This document shows, one piece after another, positions 1 through 12,279 of a DNA stretch of 64,000 nucleotides. A program made the position numbers and the translations under genes. Numbering within the stretch: the first letter of the stretch is position 1; every line of letters starts with the position of its first letter. Under the pieces are notes generated by a model that made no database searches, was not told the origin of the DNA, and saw only the letters and a list, made by a program, of their open reading frames with translations. The DNA comes from Argyresthia goedartella (Eukaryota; Arthropoda; Insecta; Lepidoptera; Argyresthiidae): positions 17,727,579 through 17,791,578 of the forward strand of contig OX463816.1 of assembly GCA_949825045.1 (NCBI GenBank), in the 5' to 3' direction.

Positions 1-800
1 AAACATCAGCATTCCCGTGAGATTCCCGCCCTTACATTACGTGATAGTATTTAGTGCGTCGGAGGGAGAATCCCAACCAAAAAGTTTCGTTCAAATGAAG
101 TGGGATCCAAATACTTGCACTTGTTGCTTGAATAAGCAAGTGTACGCTATTTTTATGGTCCTATTTCAGAAGAATTATATCATTCAGCTTATACGTAAAA
201 CAGCTTATGATGAGTGATGTGCAGTCTGATGATTTGTTATCGGTGCGACCAACTGCACCAACCAACCTCCGAGCACGGCACTGTCCCCAGATATTTTATA
301 CTTATTTGCGGATTTGTAGATTCACATTCAGGCCACACTCAAAATAAATGTGATACTTGGTATTTTCTTGCTATAGGCATGATAAGGTTTAGAAATGTGG
401 CCGATACTAATATTTCTGTTTTAGATGACAAATATCAGTTAAAATATTAGTCATCTAAAACAGAACAACAAAAATAACAAACCCAGTTTTAAGATAACCT
501 TTATTTATCCTTTTAATAAATCCAACCACTATCTCCTTCTTTTTCTAGTGTCGCCCCCCTAGTCAGTCAGCTCAGTATTTATTTTCCTTCATTCTCTAGC
601 TCTAGGCTATACAATTAGTCATCGTAATAACATTTCCATCAATTTCCTCTGCTTTTACATACTCCCTGATAGATCTGAAATAAAACAAGACAAAGAGAGC
701 AATTTATTTGTGCGTGGTGTGGCATATTTGCTGAGGTCATTTAAAATAGCAATTTCATGCACCAAATGATCCCACATATGATACAGCGAAACCAAACCAC
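1..800. other. AT-rich DNA with no recognisable gene
   Basis: Two short open frames (17-217 and 214-450, plus strand) show no motif, codon pattern or family resemblance that I recognise. The stretch after 450 is AT-rich and non-coding. Nothing here can be assigned a function. Confidence 0.5.
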
Positions 801-870
801 TATCGAATCAAATGAACCCACTTGAATGTAATCGCATTATTACATTCGAGTGGGTTCATTTGATTCGATC
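801..870. repeat. 32-bp inverted repeat with a 6-bp loop
   Basis: The arms 801-832 and 839-870 are reverse complements except for one internal base and the outermost base. The loop is CGCATT (833-838). The sequence could extrude as a cruciform. It lies 58 bp upstream of a minisatellite that shares its GATCGA-type words. It could be a remnant of a terminal inverted repeat, but no partner element is visible. Confidence 0.85.
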
Positions 871-928
871 GAAATCTTGCAGTGGGAGTAAGATCTGCTC
901 TGCTCTGGTTGGCTATGACGAGGCAGAT

Positions 929-1222
929 ATTGACAGTTTAAATTCACTTCACGATCGTTTGGGCCTACGTGATCGACATATGGATCGAAAAACCTATTGA
1001 CAGATCAAATTAATTCACGAATGTTTGGGTCTACGGAGTCGACAGATAGATCTTAAAAATTGTTGACGGTTGCAATTCACTTCACGATCGTTTGGGCCTA
1101 TGGGCTTGAGAAATGGATCAAAAAACCTATTGACAGATCAAATTCATTCAGGCACGTTACGGTCTACAGGTTCGACAGTTAGATCGAAAAACCTATTGAC
1201 AGTGTAAATTCATTTCACGAAG
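929..1222. repeat. 66/67-bp minisatellite with a dimeric higher-order pattern
   Basis: Units start at 929, 996, 1062, 1129 and 1195 (the last is partial), each beginning near ATTGACAG or GTTGACGG and ending near AAAAACCT. Lengths alternate 67, 66, 67, 66. Units 1 and 3 share CACGATCGTTTGGGCCTA, while units 2 and 4 share the start ATTGACAGATCAAATT. The real repeat is therefore a dimer of about 133 bp. No coding potential is evident. Confidence 0.85.
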
Positions 1223-1699
1223 TAGAGCTTAAATTCGGGCCAACCGAACCGTTAATTCAGCTATTGATAATGACAGATGTTGATCGAGAACAGACCTATT
1301 CACAAAAATAAAATAAATAAATTAGGTATAAGGTATAGAAAAACAAAACTATAAGACAATAGATCTCATAGTAGTTTTACTCATTTACTCATACTCATTT
1401 TACGTACCACACTTGCATCGCAACGGAAAGTTTTACTCCATTTTAATCTTGAGCCGACACAGAAAAATCGCAAATTAATTAAGTAATTAGTTGCATAGGA
1501 TTTAAAAAACAACTGCACTCATTTGGTCGGTTTACCGCCTAATACAATCTAGTACCATGTTTATTTATTTATAACTATTTATTTGGATGCAAGTGTGGTA
1601 CATATACCACAAACAAAAAAACTTACTATATCACTGCTCAGCAACACTAATGAATGACTCTACTATTTCACTTCGACAATGGTAAATATATCAAAAAGA
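1223..1699. other. AT-rich spacer
   Basis: No open frame or repeat of note is visible between the minisatellite and the SINE. Confidence 0.4.
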
Positions 1700-1893
1700 T
1701 AGGCTCTGCCTACCCGGTACTCTGGTTTTGATGCCCGGCTGGGGATAAAGAAAATAACCCCAGGTCTTGGATGTTGATATATGTGTGACGTCGCTGTTTT
1801 TTGGTTCCCACGACACAGGGTATCCTAGTGTGGGGCCAGAAGCAATGTATGTGTTTTTATGTAAATGTTTATGTTTATATGTTAAAAAAAAAA
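1700..1893 (+). mobile_element. tRNA-derived SINE, degenerate copy (family 2)
   Basis: A decayed Pol III B-box region near 1728-1745 is followed by a body containing GGTTCCCACGACACAGG (1803-1819) and a poly-A tail of about 14 bases (1884-1897). The same body occurs on the minus strand at 59,950-60,138, where the B box GGTTCGATCCC is intact. The 5' A-box half is poorly preserved. Such elements are transcribed by Pol III and moved by LINE enzymes. Confidence 0.65.
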
Positions 1894-1967
1894 AAAACTC
1901 AGTAGTAGCATAAATAAAAAGAACAAAATTTTAATATCGGAAAATTTTCAAATGTTTACAGCAGAGT

Positions 1968-2464
1968 AAAAAAAGTATGAGAAAGATCTGCAACATCTTG
2001 ACTCTGAACTTGTCAGTGTCATTGGCTGCTTGAGATCTTGAGAAAAATCTCAAGAGGCCATGGATGAGTAGCTTAAACTGTCTCACAGTAACCACGAATA
2101 CTATGACCTTGGTGGCCATTCATTTGTGCATCAGCCAGAGAGAGCAGCTTCACCCATGAGCACTGAATTAAGTGTCAGACCCAAGATTTCAGGTACGCAC
2201 AAGAACATCACAATCAAAACTGTAATGTTTTGTGATCAAATTGAAAAAAACTTAGGCATATTATTGAATAAGTCGGGACACTCAGTCATAAATAACTGTC
2301 TACCAAACTCTAGTTTTCATGATGTTTTGCAAACAATAACAAAGACTTATCTGACACCTAAATTAAACTTAATACTCATGTTTGGAAATAGGGGTGAGGT
2401 AAACAAATGGAACCTAATTAAATATTTTGAAACACCATGCTCACTGAATGTTATTAAATTGTAA
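1968..2464 (+). pseudogene. Decayed coding fragment, possibly a LINE ORF1 or SGNH-like domain
   Basis: One frame stays readable from about 1968 to 2464 except for two stops (after SVIGCLRS and after AMDE). The first 40 residues are charged and look like a coiled coil. The second part has a beta-alpha rhythm (IKTVMFCDQIEKNLGILL, then LNLILMFGNRGEVNKWN) that resembles SGNH-type hydrolase domains found in some LINE ORF1 proteins. The resemblance is weak and I cannot name the gene. The open part alone starts at 2126. A decayed host gene is an alternative. Confidence 0.4.
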
Positions 2465-2679
2465 TTTTTACATTCCCATACAGTAAAAGCTTGCCACAAG
2501 CTCAAAATTATCCTAGATATACGCTCAATATGGCATTACAAACAAAGTAGTTACTACCTTCCAGATATTTTTAAAACGACAGGTAGCTGTGTCGCTATCT
2601 TATTCGTTTAGTATTACAGCCAAGAATTTGGCTAAACACACAGACAATGGATAACGAAGAAATATTGTTCTTCAGACAA

Positions 2680-3480
2680 AACACGGATGTGGCTACTATA
2701 TTTCTTACTATATACTATATCTGATCTAGGCTAGTATATTTTAGTTACTTTCATAGTGTTACGTCCTATGGTATCTTGTTGTGGGGGAACGCAGCGGAAT
2801 CTATTTTTATTTTACAGAAAGGAGCTATTCGAGCAATTTATTATTTAAAACGAACAGACTCCTTAAGAGAGCTTTTTAAAGAAATTGACGTACTAACTGT
2901 AGCTAGTAAATTTATTTTCGAAAATTATAATGTAGGTACCTATATACGCAAAACCCTTACCACATTTTGGAAACTTAGCGATAGCTGTAATTTTTACCTA
3001 AGAAATAATCACAGATTTGTTGAGCCCCGGTTTAGACTCGCGAAGGTTAGCAATTTTTTAAAGGGTCAGTGCATTCTCTACTACAATAAAATACCTCTGG
3101 AGATTTGGAAATTGCCATTTAAGCAGTTTAAAAAGCATGTTAAAGCGACTTCGTCGAAAAAGGGATATTGAAATGTTATTTTATGATTACTTGAATGACG
3201 GGACTCTATGGGGTTAACCTAGCTCAACACAGACCTTGCTGTTACTAATGTTGTAATTATTTTTTCCTGTTTATTAATTATAATAATTAATATAGTAATA
3301 TTTGTATTAGTTAAGCACAAGCAATTTTTAAAAGAGATCTAAAAATTAATCTGTGGGAGTTTTTACGCCCTTCTTCTCACACAGGGGTACAATGTTGAGA
3401 GGAGGCTAAAAATGACGTTTACTAAGTATGTATTATATGTAAATATTGGACTTTACCTTTGACTTTGTTAACAACTCTAT
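2680..3480 (+). pseudogene. 3' end of a Jockey/CR1-type LINE: RT C-terminus plus 3' UTR
   Basis: The translated frame 2728-3171 carries the thumb/C-terminal signature of LINE ORF2 proteins: VYFSYFHSVTSYGILLWG, then FILQKGAIRAIYYL, then a basic tail ending KKGY. It lines up throughout with the minus-strand LINE at 33,452-34,384, so it is the same or a close family. Just upstream, TDVAT (about 2690) matches that protein too, but an insertion of about 30 bp breaks the frame. The 3' UTR (AATCTGTGGGAGTT near 3349) resembles the fragment near 33,030. EEP and RT core are absent, as in a 5'-truncated copy. Confidence 0.8.
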
Positions 3481-3719
3481 CAATCCGGGTCAAATCTGCT
3501 GACGGCACCTACGTCGCGCTACGTACCCTTATGGGTTAAGGATCCCAGATATCATTAATATCAGAAAAATCTACTCAGATGTTACTACTACCTAGAAAGC
3601 ATTACGCCGCGTCTGTATCGGGAATCAGACCAAGCAGTATGCTTAGCAAGGGCTTGGTCACACTAAACTAGTGTGATCTCCATATATTGAGTCACACTAG
3701 TTAAGTAACAACACAAGCC

Positions 3720-4400
3720 CTTGTCATATCACGTGTCGTAAACAACTTGCCAAACTCATCGTTTGCCAAACAATCATGGCCACATCTCCAAAATATCAAC
3801 CTCACGGACCCTGAATATATTTTATCAAAACCCACGTACCTGCTACTTGATGCCAGCCTGTATTCAGAGATTACACGGTCTTATCAAAGGTCCCCTCCAG
3901 GCTCCGATAGCACAACAGACTCAGCTGGGGTGGATACTGTCCGGCAACGTCAAGTCATTTAGTTGTAACGTTGTTCTCAATCAAATGGATAACTTATTAA
4001 ACTAATGGGAACTCGATGATATCATTGAAGGTTCCACGAGCCACAGATTAACCGAAGAGGAGCGACATGCGAAGAATTTTATCATACAACTGTCAAACGC
4101 TCAGAAAGCGGGAGGTTTAAAGTTGCGTTTCCAATGAAACGCCTACCTCAAAACCTCAAAACCGAAAGCCATTGCTCAGTACCTCCAGAAAGAAAGAAAA
4201 ATTACATCTAGAATTCGGCCATATGCGCAAGCCCGCTCGGGGAACGAACCCGCGTGCTACCTACCGCACCACGTTATATTGAAGGCAGACTCAACTATGG
4301 CCGCCATACGTATTGTTTTCAACGCGTCAGCAAAGACGTCATCGGGTTACAGTGTCAATGACCTAATGGAATGCGGCGCCAACTTAAAATAAGACCTCCG
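3720..4400 (+). pseudogene. BEL/Pao pol fragment (protease to start of RT)
   Basis: Three adjoining frames together give a BEL/Pao signature. LTDPEYILSKPTYLLLDASL (about 3800-3860) matches the end of the A17-type protease, and QAPIAQQTQLGWILSG (about 3897-3944) is the hallmark motif after it. FWELDDI follows, then, after a gap, RIVFNASAKTSSGYSVNDL (about 4308-4366), which is the first block of the BEL RT. Frameshifts separate these parts and the RT catalytic region is missing. It is not from the same lineage as the BEL at 15-21 kb, whose equivalent motif reads RCVFDGSCRSSNGISLNE. Confidence 0.75.
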
Positions 4401-4439
4401 ATGCCTAATCATTAAATGGAGGACCCTCAAGTTTGTTAT

Positions 4440-5045
4440 CACTGCATACATTGGAAAGGTTTTTTAAATTTTGAAGACCATTGAAGTATCATCAGCAAAT
4501 AACACTATGTCAGTTGTACCAGGTATAACAAAGGACCTAATATGGAACCTTGGTGAACGCCAATTTTAACACCCGATCGATCAGATTTAACGCCGTTAAC
4601 TTCTGCCTTTTGAATTCTATTGCTTAGGTATGATCTTAGTAAATCCAACGCTTTATTTCGAACTCCGTAATAATTTAATTTAATTAATAGCGTATTATAA
4701 TCAACACAATCAAACGCCTTCAACAGGTCGCAAAAAACTCCGATAACATCCTGTGCGGCCTCCCATGCAGAATAAATATGAGATTTAAGGGTATTACCTG
4801 CATCCGTAGTCGATTTACCCCTAGTGAAACCGTATTGCGTGGAGTTGTTTTGTACGGTTGAAATGTGAGAGCATTTGATTGAGTATAATCTTTTCAAATA
4901 TTTTACTTAGTGTTGGAAGAACAGATATTGGTCTGAAATTTGAATGATCACCCTTATCTCCCGACTTGAACAGAGGTATCAGTTTACTGTGTTTCATGAG
5001 GTCTGGGAAAGCCCCATCGTCAACACATTTATTACCGTGTTACAT
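4440..5045 (-). pseudogene. LINE reverse transcriptase fragment
   Basis: Reading on the minus strand, SNFRPISVLPTLSKIFE precedes QYGFTRGKSTTDAGN, then GVFCDLLKAFDCVDYNTLL (RT motif A, with the catalytic Asp), then GVHQGSILGPLL (motif B; the usual P is H). The fragment stops before the FADD box. It is about 45-50% similar by eye to the LINE at 33-36 kb. A frameshift lies near 4900. This is a decayed internal piece of ORF2. Confidence 0.75.
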
Positions 5046-6366
5046 ATAACCGTGTAACTATAGGCATATCTCATTGGTGAGTGCTTTCTCCAACATCTTG
5101 GCGAAAGTAGTCAACAAGGGCCTTGTCAGTTATCTCAAAAGCAATAAACTCATCACAGACAAGCTTTACTGTTTTCGTCAGGGTAGGTCCACGGAGGACG
5201 CTCTGATGGAACTCCTCGGAGCTGTAACATTCTCACTGGATATAGGCAAAGACTGTGTTGGCGTTTTCTTTGACCTATTGAGGGCATTTGGCTCAGTCTC
5301 GCCGGACAAATTACTGAGTAAACTGGAGGATTTAGGAACTCATGGTATTGCTCTGGATTGGTTCTCTAGTTGTATAAAAACTGCACCCAATGCCTTAAGA
5401 TTGACCCTCATTTGGGCGAGCGCTACCCAATGTTTTAAGGAGTCCCACAAGGCAGTATACTGAGCCAAAAAATCTTCCTCATTTACATCAATCGTATCTA
5501 ACTTTTTCCCCTAAATATGATGTACAGGTTGTGTCCTATGCGGATGTGATAGCTCTAGTCACAAGCGACTGGAATATTGCCTTTGAGATAGTTGAGAGGT
5601 CGAGGTAACGTATTGGCTCGGAGAGAACTTGTTGACAGTTAATGCTGAAAAGACTAAATTCGTTTGCTTTCACAAGACCAAAGCATCTGAGCCTCCACCT
5701 GAATCCTCAATACAAATTCATAAATGTAGACACGTCCAAAAAATTTCAACATGTCCTTATAAGGGTCGTACTAGCACAATTAAAAACCTGGATCTGCAAT
5801 TCGATGAGAAACTAACCTTTAGTCAGCACATTTCATCCGTCGCCTCTTATATATGAAAACAAAATCCAGTATTGAGATACCTACGACAGGGTTCCGGTAA
5901 GGATATTTTGCACCTGGTATATATGTCTCTGTGATAATCTTTATTCACCTACGGTATAACAATATGGGGTAGCGCCGCTAAGTCAAACATGTTAATCTTA
6001 GAACGACCACAGCTCAATTTACTTAAGGAAATGTTAAAGAAACCCTTCAGGCACCCTACGCACGAACTATTCGTCCGACAGCTGTACATCCTGCGCGTTC
6101 CTCTAGCTCAACACAGGATCACTCGCAACTCCGAAGAGTGCCCAACTTTAATGAGAAGGTGTGTATATAGAGTAACGACTCCACGGGTTCGCACGATATT
6201 TGCTCAGCGCTTCTGGGCTTACTCGTTCCCGTACACATACAACGCGGTTTGTAATAAAGACGATATAAAATCTCTCAGCAATCCTGAAGCTATGATTATC
6301 ATCACGAAATGGCTGCTTATCCTAACTTACGAAGAAACAAAACAAACACTAACAATTCTTTTGTAA
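5046..6366 (+). pseudogene. Decayed Jockey-type LINE ORF2 (RT and C-terminus)
   Basis: Four pieces in order: 5074-5463 has AKVVNKGLVSYLKSNKL and CFRQGRSTEDALMELL, and motif A decayed to VFFDLLRAFGSV. At 5460-5560 the motif B and FADD region is broken (VSYADVIALVTSD near 5535). At 5629-5856 come LLTVNAEKTKFVCF and LDLQFDEKLTFSQHIS, which follow the RT palm in LINEs. 5940-6366 gives the tail with FTYGITIWGSAAKSN. Several frameshifts and stops separate them. The catalytic Asp pair reads AD-V rather than ADD, so it is inactive. It belongs to a different subfamily from its neighbours. Confidence 0.75.
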
Positions 6367-6379
6367 ATTAAATGACCTG

Positions 6380-8500
6380 CTTCATGATTTTTTATATGAT
6401 AGAAACAGAAACATCATATTATGTGGGGATTTTAATAATGATCTACTTAGGAAAACCTAGAACAGCATAAGATTTGAGCAATTGGTATTGCGATTTAACT
6501 TGAAAATAGAAATAAGACAGCCAACCAGACCAGCTAGCTCTACATGTCTTGACAATATACTCCACAATATTAGAGGATGTAAAAGTGAGGTTTTGGAATT
6601 CGCTTTATCGGATCACTCTGCTCAAATCCTACAGTGCCCCGTTAAGAAAAGTTACACAACAAAACACTGGCATATACAAAAGCGTGACTACTGCAAAGAA
6701 AATATGACGAAGTTTGCTATACATTTAAACTCACTATCCTTCAGTCAAGTATACGAGTCTGACGACCCGAATTATGCATTTTCTGAGTTTTTTAATTGGT
6801 TTATTTTGCTGTATAAATTATGTTTTCCAGTGATAAAAGTAAAAATCTCTCTATTGAGGAAACCAAAATGGATCTCAAAGGGAATCAGACTATGCTGTAA
6901 GCGTAAAAGAGAGTTACTCTGGAAATGCAGAGTATGTCGTACAGCAGAAAATAAAAATATATTTATTCAGTATGCAAATAGACTAAAAAAATAATAAAAT
7001 TGACACAAAAATCGCAAAATAACTATAAAATAATAAATTCTGAGAATAAATGTAAAGAAAGCTGGGACATAATAAAGAAATGCCAAACAAACATGCCGAA
7101 AGAATATATAGAAAAAGTTATGAGAGACGGTAAAATTATTACTGAACCAAAGGACATTGCAGAAAAATTCAACAATTTCTTTATAGACTTAACAAATAAT
7201 AATAATTTAAATACTGATAATAATATGACATGTAATAATTATATTTATAATCTGACAAATAATTATAATTCTATATTTCTAAATCCAGTGACATAATCTG
7301 ACATATCACAAATAATTATATCATTGAAAAATACTAATAGTACAGGCTATGATGAGATTAACACGAAGGTTGTCAAATATGTGGTGCTTGTTATTTCACC
7401 AATACTGGCCAGTTTCCCAATGAATTAAAAACTGCAGTAGTTAAACCAGTATTCAAAAAAGATGATAAGCTTAACATTAATAATTACAGACCTTCAATTC
7501 TTATCAATAAACTGTTAAGTTACGGAATTCGAGGTAACGCGATTGAACTTATCAAATGATACATGGATAAAAGGCAACAGATGACACAAATCAATAAAAT
7601 ATGTATTAATTCAAAAATGGAGGGATCATACCTATCTCAAACTAGAGAGTTAAAAAGCGGAGTACCACAGGGCAGTGTGATGGGACCCCTACTATTTTTG
7701 ACATATATAAATGACTTGCCCCAAGTAGTTCATCAACCCATGGTGTTATTTGCAGTTGACAGTACAGTCATTATATCATGTGACGATCCAAACAATTTGG
7801 AAATCGAAATTAATGAGGCTATACATAAAATAATACAATGGCTAAATTACAATGACTTAGTAATAAATAGTGACAAAACAAAAATAATGACATTCAAAAA
7901 TAATAATCAGACATCAACAGTAAACTTTGACACAAATTATTCAGGAAAAAACATTGAACACACTAAAGTCACAAAATTTCTAGGAATACTTATAGATAAT
8001 GATTTGAAATGGCAGTCACAATATGAAAATACATGTAAAAAACTTAATAAGTACACCTATGTCCTATATAAACTATCTAAAACTATACGTGAGGAAACGG
8101 TTCTACTAGCTTATAAAGCTTATGTCGAATCAGTTTTGAGATTTGGCTTAATTTTCTGGGGAAATGCGACAGGTAAAGAAAAAGTGCTTATATCGCAAAA
8201 AAGGTGTATTAGATCTATATGTGGGATTCGTAGAAGGGATAGCTGTAAACCACACTTTAAACGGATGAATATACTGACATTTCCATCACTGTATATCTAC
8301 GAAGTAGCCATGTTTGTCAAAACAAACACTAACATATTTACAAAGAATACCAGTAAACGTCACCAGTCAAAAATTGTTATGCCCAGTCATAAAACTGCTC
8401 TATTTAAGAACAGTATACTCGGCATGACGCCTACTATTTTTAATCATTTGCCCGACGATATACGTAGATTGGACAATATTCAAAAATTAAAGGTGTGAGG
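6380..8500 (+). pseudogene. LINE ORF2 (endonuclease, RT, C-terminus) with internal deletions
   Basis: The EEP endonuclease C-terminal half is present: ILCGDFNNDLL (about 6417) and FALSDHSAQ (about 6599), where SDH is the catalytic turn. A linker follows (to 7296), then STGYDEINTKVVKY (about 7340) and FPNELKTAVVKPVFKKDDK (about 7415-7470). RT motif A is deleted: the sequence jumps from NNYRPS to a later helix near 7515. Motif B is good (GVPQGSVMGPLLFLTYINDL, 7660-7720), but the FADD box is FAVDST (about 7749), losing a catalytic Asp. The C-terminal region to 8498 is open. AT content is higher than in the neighbours, and it is inactive. Confidence 0.85.
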
Positions 8501-9230
8501 TATACGTTTTAAAAGCGTTAAGGGGTGGAAATGGGCAAAAAGCTAATTTTTTAATTAAGGGGTGGGAATTTTATTATGTTAACAAATTGACTGTCCTATA
8601 TTATATAAGACGCAGGGTTGGTACTGGTCGTTATATGACATATCATATCCTAGACTGACAATGTGTTAACAGTTGAGTGTGATTTTACAGGAAAATAAGT
8701 AAACTACAAAAAAAAAAATAAGTGCAGTGTACAAAGAAAAGACAGTGACTTTTGATTTCAATTACTAGTAATAAGTGTAAATAAAAACAAAACCAAGTGA
8801 TTTTTGATTAACAATAATTAGTGTTAATAATAATAAAAAAAAATACTTAAAGGTTTTATAAAAATAAATTAGTCATTAGTTTAGTTAAGGTCGTAAAGAA
8901 TGGTAAAATATTTAAAGAATAGCAAATTTTTTAAATTATTTTTAATTTCAAAAATTTAAGGGGTGATTGTAACGGAAATTTAAAGATCTGAGACACATTT
9001 TTTATTTGCTATAAAAAGTTGGCAGGCGTTAGCAGGTTTGGGCAACGTGAGTTAATGATTCAACTATGAACTGCAAAAAGAGAAGCCAAATATTCTTAAA
9101 CCAAACAAATAACGGTGATGTAAGATTGGTGTTGACCAATGCTCAATTAAGCGGCAAGATAAATTTGGTATAAACATAACTTTGGAGATTAGTGGTTATC
9201 GAAGGCATCGCAAATTTCACAAGGCCTCAT
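8501..9230. other. AT-rich non-coding DNA
   Basis: Includes runs of A and imperfect direct repeats such as AGTGATTTTTGATT (8792-8810), probably the 3' UTR of the preceding LINE and beyond. No gene is recognised. Confidence 0.4.
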
Positions 9231-9237
9231 ATAAGCT

Positions 9238-9310
9238 CAAGTGGCTCATCGCGTTGTTACCAGACTTGAAATATTAAGGTTCGAGGTTCGATTCTCCGTT
9301 GTCAACTTTT
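9238..9310 (+). other. tRNA-like segment (SINE head or tRNA relic)
   Basis: A possible A box (AGTGGCTCATCGCG, 9239-9252) stands about 45 bp before a good B box (GGTTCGATTCTCC, 9286-9298). No complete cloverleaf could be drawn, and no SINE body seen elsewhere in the window follows. I do not call it a functional tRNA. Confidence 0.35.
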
Positions 9311-9319
9311 CTTTTTCTA

Positions 9320-10090
9320 TTTTACCTTTGGTTTTGGGTTATTAATTTGTGGGTCCTTTCTGAATAGCTATTCGGGAGTGTCGGGTTGTGCTAATTAAAT
9401 TTAAGTCCTAGAAGTTAATTGCTTATCATGCATCTTTGTAAATGTTTTCTACCTTGTTTAAACTACTGAATATGTCGTCACAGTAATTGCCTATTACTTC
9501 TATAATCGTCATTATTTATCTAGTCTAGAAATCTATACGTAGAATGCGCCAGATTAATTATGAAATAAAAAAGCGACATCTTTGAATGGATGGTGTGACG
9601 AAACAAACATTTGGTTTATTTCTCAGTAGGTAGAAATATATATATTTTTTTTAAAGTCTCCAAAATGTGGATAAACTTTAAGAGCTATGAAATAAGTTGT
9701 GAACCATAAATTTAAAATGAATATGGTTTAACTTCACCGTTGCTTTCAGTGGATGTCGAATTATGACCATTTTACACATTTGTGATGTTGTTTTGAAGTG
9801 TCGCATTTGCCATGGCTCATTCAATCGAAACTCATACGTAAGGGTGTTTAGTTACGATATAGTTTGGTGGGTCAAACAGATGCGTAGTTAGTTCAATGAT
9901 GGAGGTACAGATGGCGGTCGATCGCCTTTAAATTCCAGATGGTTTAACTCAAATAAGAACTTTATTCACTATAACTGCAATAAGATGTTTTATATAGACA
10001 AAAAAATGAGTATTATTTTATTTAGATTATTTTATGATGTTATAGAGTCTATTTCTAGTTGAACTGTGTGATCTAAAATATAAAGTGTGT
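9320..10090. other. Non-coding DNA without recognised features
   Basis: No coding frame, terminal repeat or tandem repeat of note was found. Confidence 0.4.
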
Positions 10091-10099
10091 ATACGGTGT

Positions 10100-10860
10100 A
10101 GACCAGTAACCAATCAGAGCACTGAGTTTCGAAAGGAAACGAAACGAACCAATGAGAATGACTCGCGGAGTTTGAGATGGTGGTTTGGCGAGCATGTCTG
10201 GGGTAGGACGTTTTGGTGGGAAGAGAAAATATAAAAGGGCTGGGTCGAGATGAGAGGGGGCTTTTTGTTGCTGGTCGTCGAGTGAAGTGTGAGTTAAGAC
10301 TCAGAGGGGGAGCCATTCAGTCTCCGCGTCAAACTACTGTGACACACGCCTTTCGGGAATTCTATACAGTTCGATTCGCCGTTTTACGCATCTTGAACTG
10401 GGAGAGTTGTGATTGCGTGTTGCAGTGGATTTTCGTGAGTGTCTGAAGCGCCGAGATATACCTCGGTTCCTATTCTTTAAATCAACCTACCCCAAAACTA
10501 TCCTTGGGTCGTTAGATAAGAACTTGAAGGTAATTTATCTGAGTCTGAGTCTGGGCTTGGAGCCACCCTAATTTCCTTTTTCATTCACCATAGGGTTCCT
10601 GGATTGGCTCTTAGGATATTCGCGGGCTAATCCTCTCCTCATTCCTTTCGTGTAGCGAGTTTTGAAATTCCCACACACACAGTCATTAAACATACAAACA
10701 CATTCAAATCAAACTCAACCATTTTCGAGTGGTGTCGATGATGGACGTGGTATAACACTAGGATTTTAGACTAGGCTAGACAGGAGTTTAGTTGCGGCTA
10801 AACCTAGGTTGTCGAGGTCATGTAGTTAGGGAGACAAACACGATTATTTAGGTTTATGTA
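10100..10860 (+). promoter_or_regulatory. Promoter-like block, possible solo LTR
   Basis: A strong TATA box (TATAAAAG, 10230-10237) sits in a locally GC-richer block with AACCAATGAG (10147-10156), a CCAAT-type word, upstream and an arthropod initiator-like TCAGTC (10317-10322) about 80 bp downstream. That spacing is too long for a standard TATA-Inr pair, although other starts about 30 bp after the TATA are possible. The absence of a downstream gene fits a solo LTR of a Ty3- or BEL-type element. LTR ends could not be fixed. Confidence 0.35.
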
Positions 10861-12279
10861 ACAAACAAGTATCTGAAATTCGTATGATTACAAATAATTA
10901 CGTTATTTCCTTCTCACTCTTGAAATACCTAAATACTTATAAAACTATCTAACAAACTAGATATTTTTTTGATTGTGGCTGTTTTGATCTTTCTTTTCTT
11001 GACTAATTTGTATATAAAATATCTGGATGAACATCAACATGGTTACGGAATAAAACTTAAGAGACGGGTAGGTGCAAATAAAAATATCCCGTAACCGATC
11101 AACAAACATGTTGGACTGATGGATGGGAGATATCACAATATCAAATCATATAAAAAAATATAACCCAAATAGTCAATATGTAGTTGATTGGCAGGTAAAC
11201 TAACTCGAGAGGGATTTGAGTAGATTCAGGCGGTCTCTAGGTGCTGGTGTATTCAGTTGGCTAATTCCAGATCTTCAGCTGTCTTAAAATAATGCAGTCA
11301 CGTAGATTGTGTATGGGAATGAGTGGGAGGGGGATGGCCCCAAAACAGGTGAAAGATAGCGCCAAGAGCATACTAATGAACACATAGTTAACCCTATGTT
11401 TACTTATAAATTGTGTTTACAATTTTGAGTGGTTGTAAGCATTATTTTATAAGATTTAAGCTTATTTTGCTTAGCTAAATCTAACTTCGTCTGTCTTGGG
11501 TCCGTAGAACTCGGTTGACCTCCACTGGCGTCAGGCGGGGTTAAAGGGACCGACCTTAGGGCCCTTGTCCCTTCTGGACGTGAGCTCTAGCACAAACCCT
11601 CCTTTATAAACACATGTAATCGAAATGCCTTTTAAAAATGCTTATTTACTTGGAATTTATTCTAATAAGCATGGACTCGATAATTATCAATATTTTTATG
11701 TCACTTATATTCATCACTGGCTGGGGAACCTCATGACGATACTGTTTAACCAAAACCACTCTAAAAAGAACTTTAGGTTATTACTATCACAACGTCTGCA
11801 ATCCTACCCATAGACGATCATCCACTACTTTGGCCAAATCATCTAAATAATATACTCGCAATCGTTGGTATTAGAATCTTTCCAATTGGAGAAATATTCC
11901 AATAAAAATGCGTGAGGGTTAAATTCCGACTGACACTAAATTAATGGTTAGCTGGTTATATCTTTAAATTTACTATTCATATAATCGTTCGGTTAACTCG
12001 TAGGGTTTATTCATATTATTTCAAAACTGTTGAATCCACTAGTTACCTATAATTATCACAAACGGAAAGTCAGAGGATCAACAGGTCATTTCAATAGCAG
12101 TACCTAGCTAGGTACTTACATATTTTATAATGTTAATTATATACAAGCCGCGCCACGAATAGAGTACGTTGGGCGACGTTTTGGCGGGAATTACTGCGCG
12201 TATGTACAGATATTGAAAGGTGACTACTGCGCATTCAAGGTGACCGCTCACAACGTGTGGCGCTACGGATATATACCTA
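10861..12279. other. Non-coding DNA without recognised features
   Basis: AT-rich, with only short open frames of no recognisable family. Confidence 0.4.
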
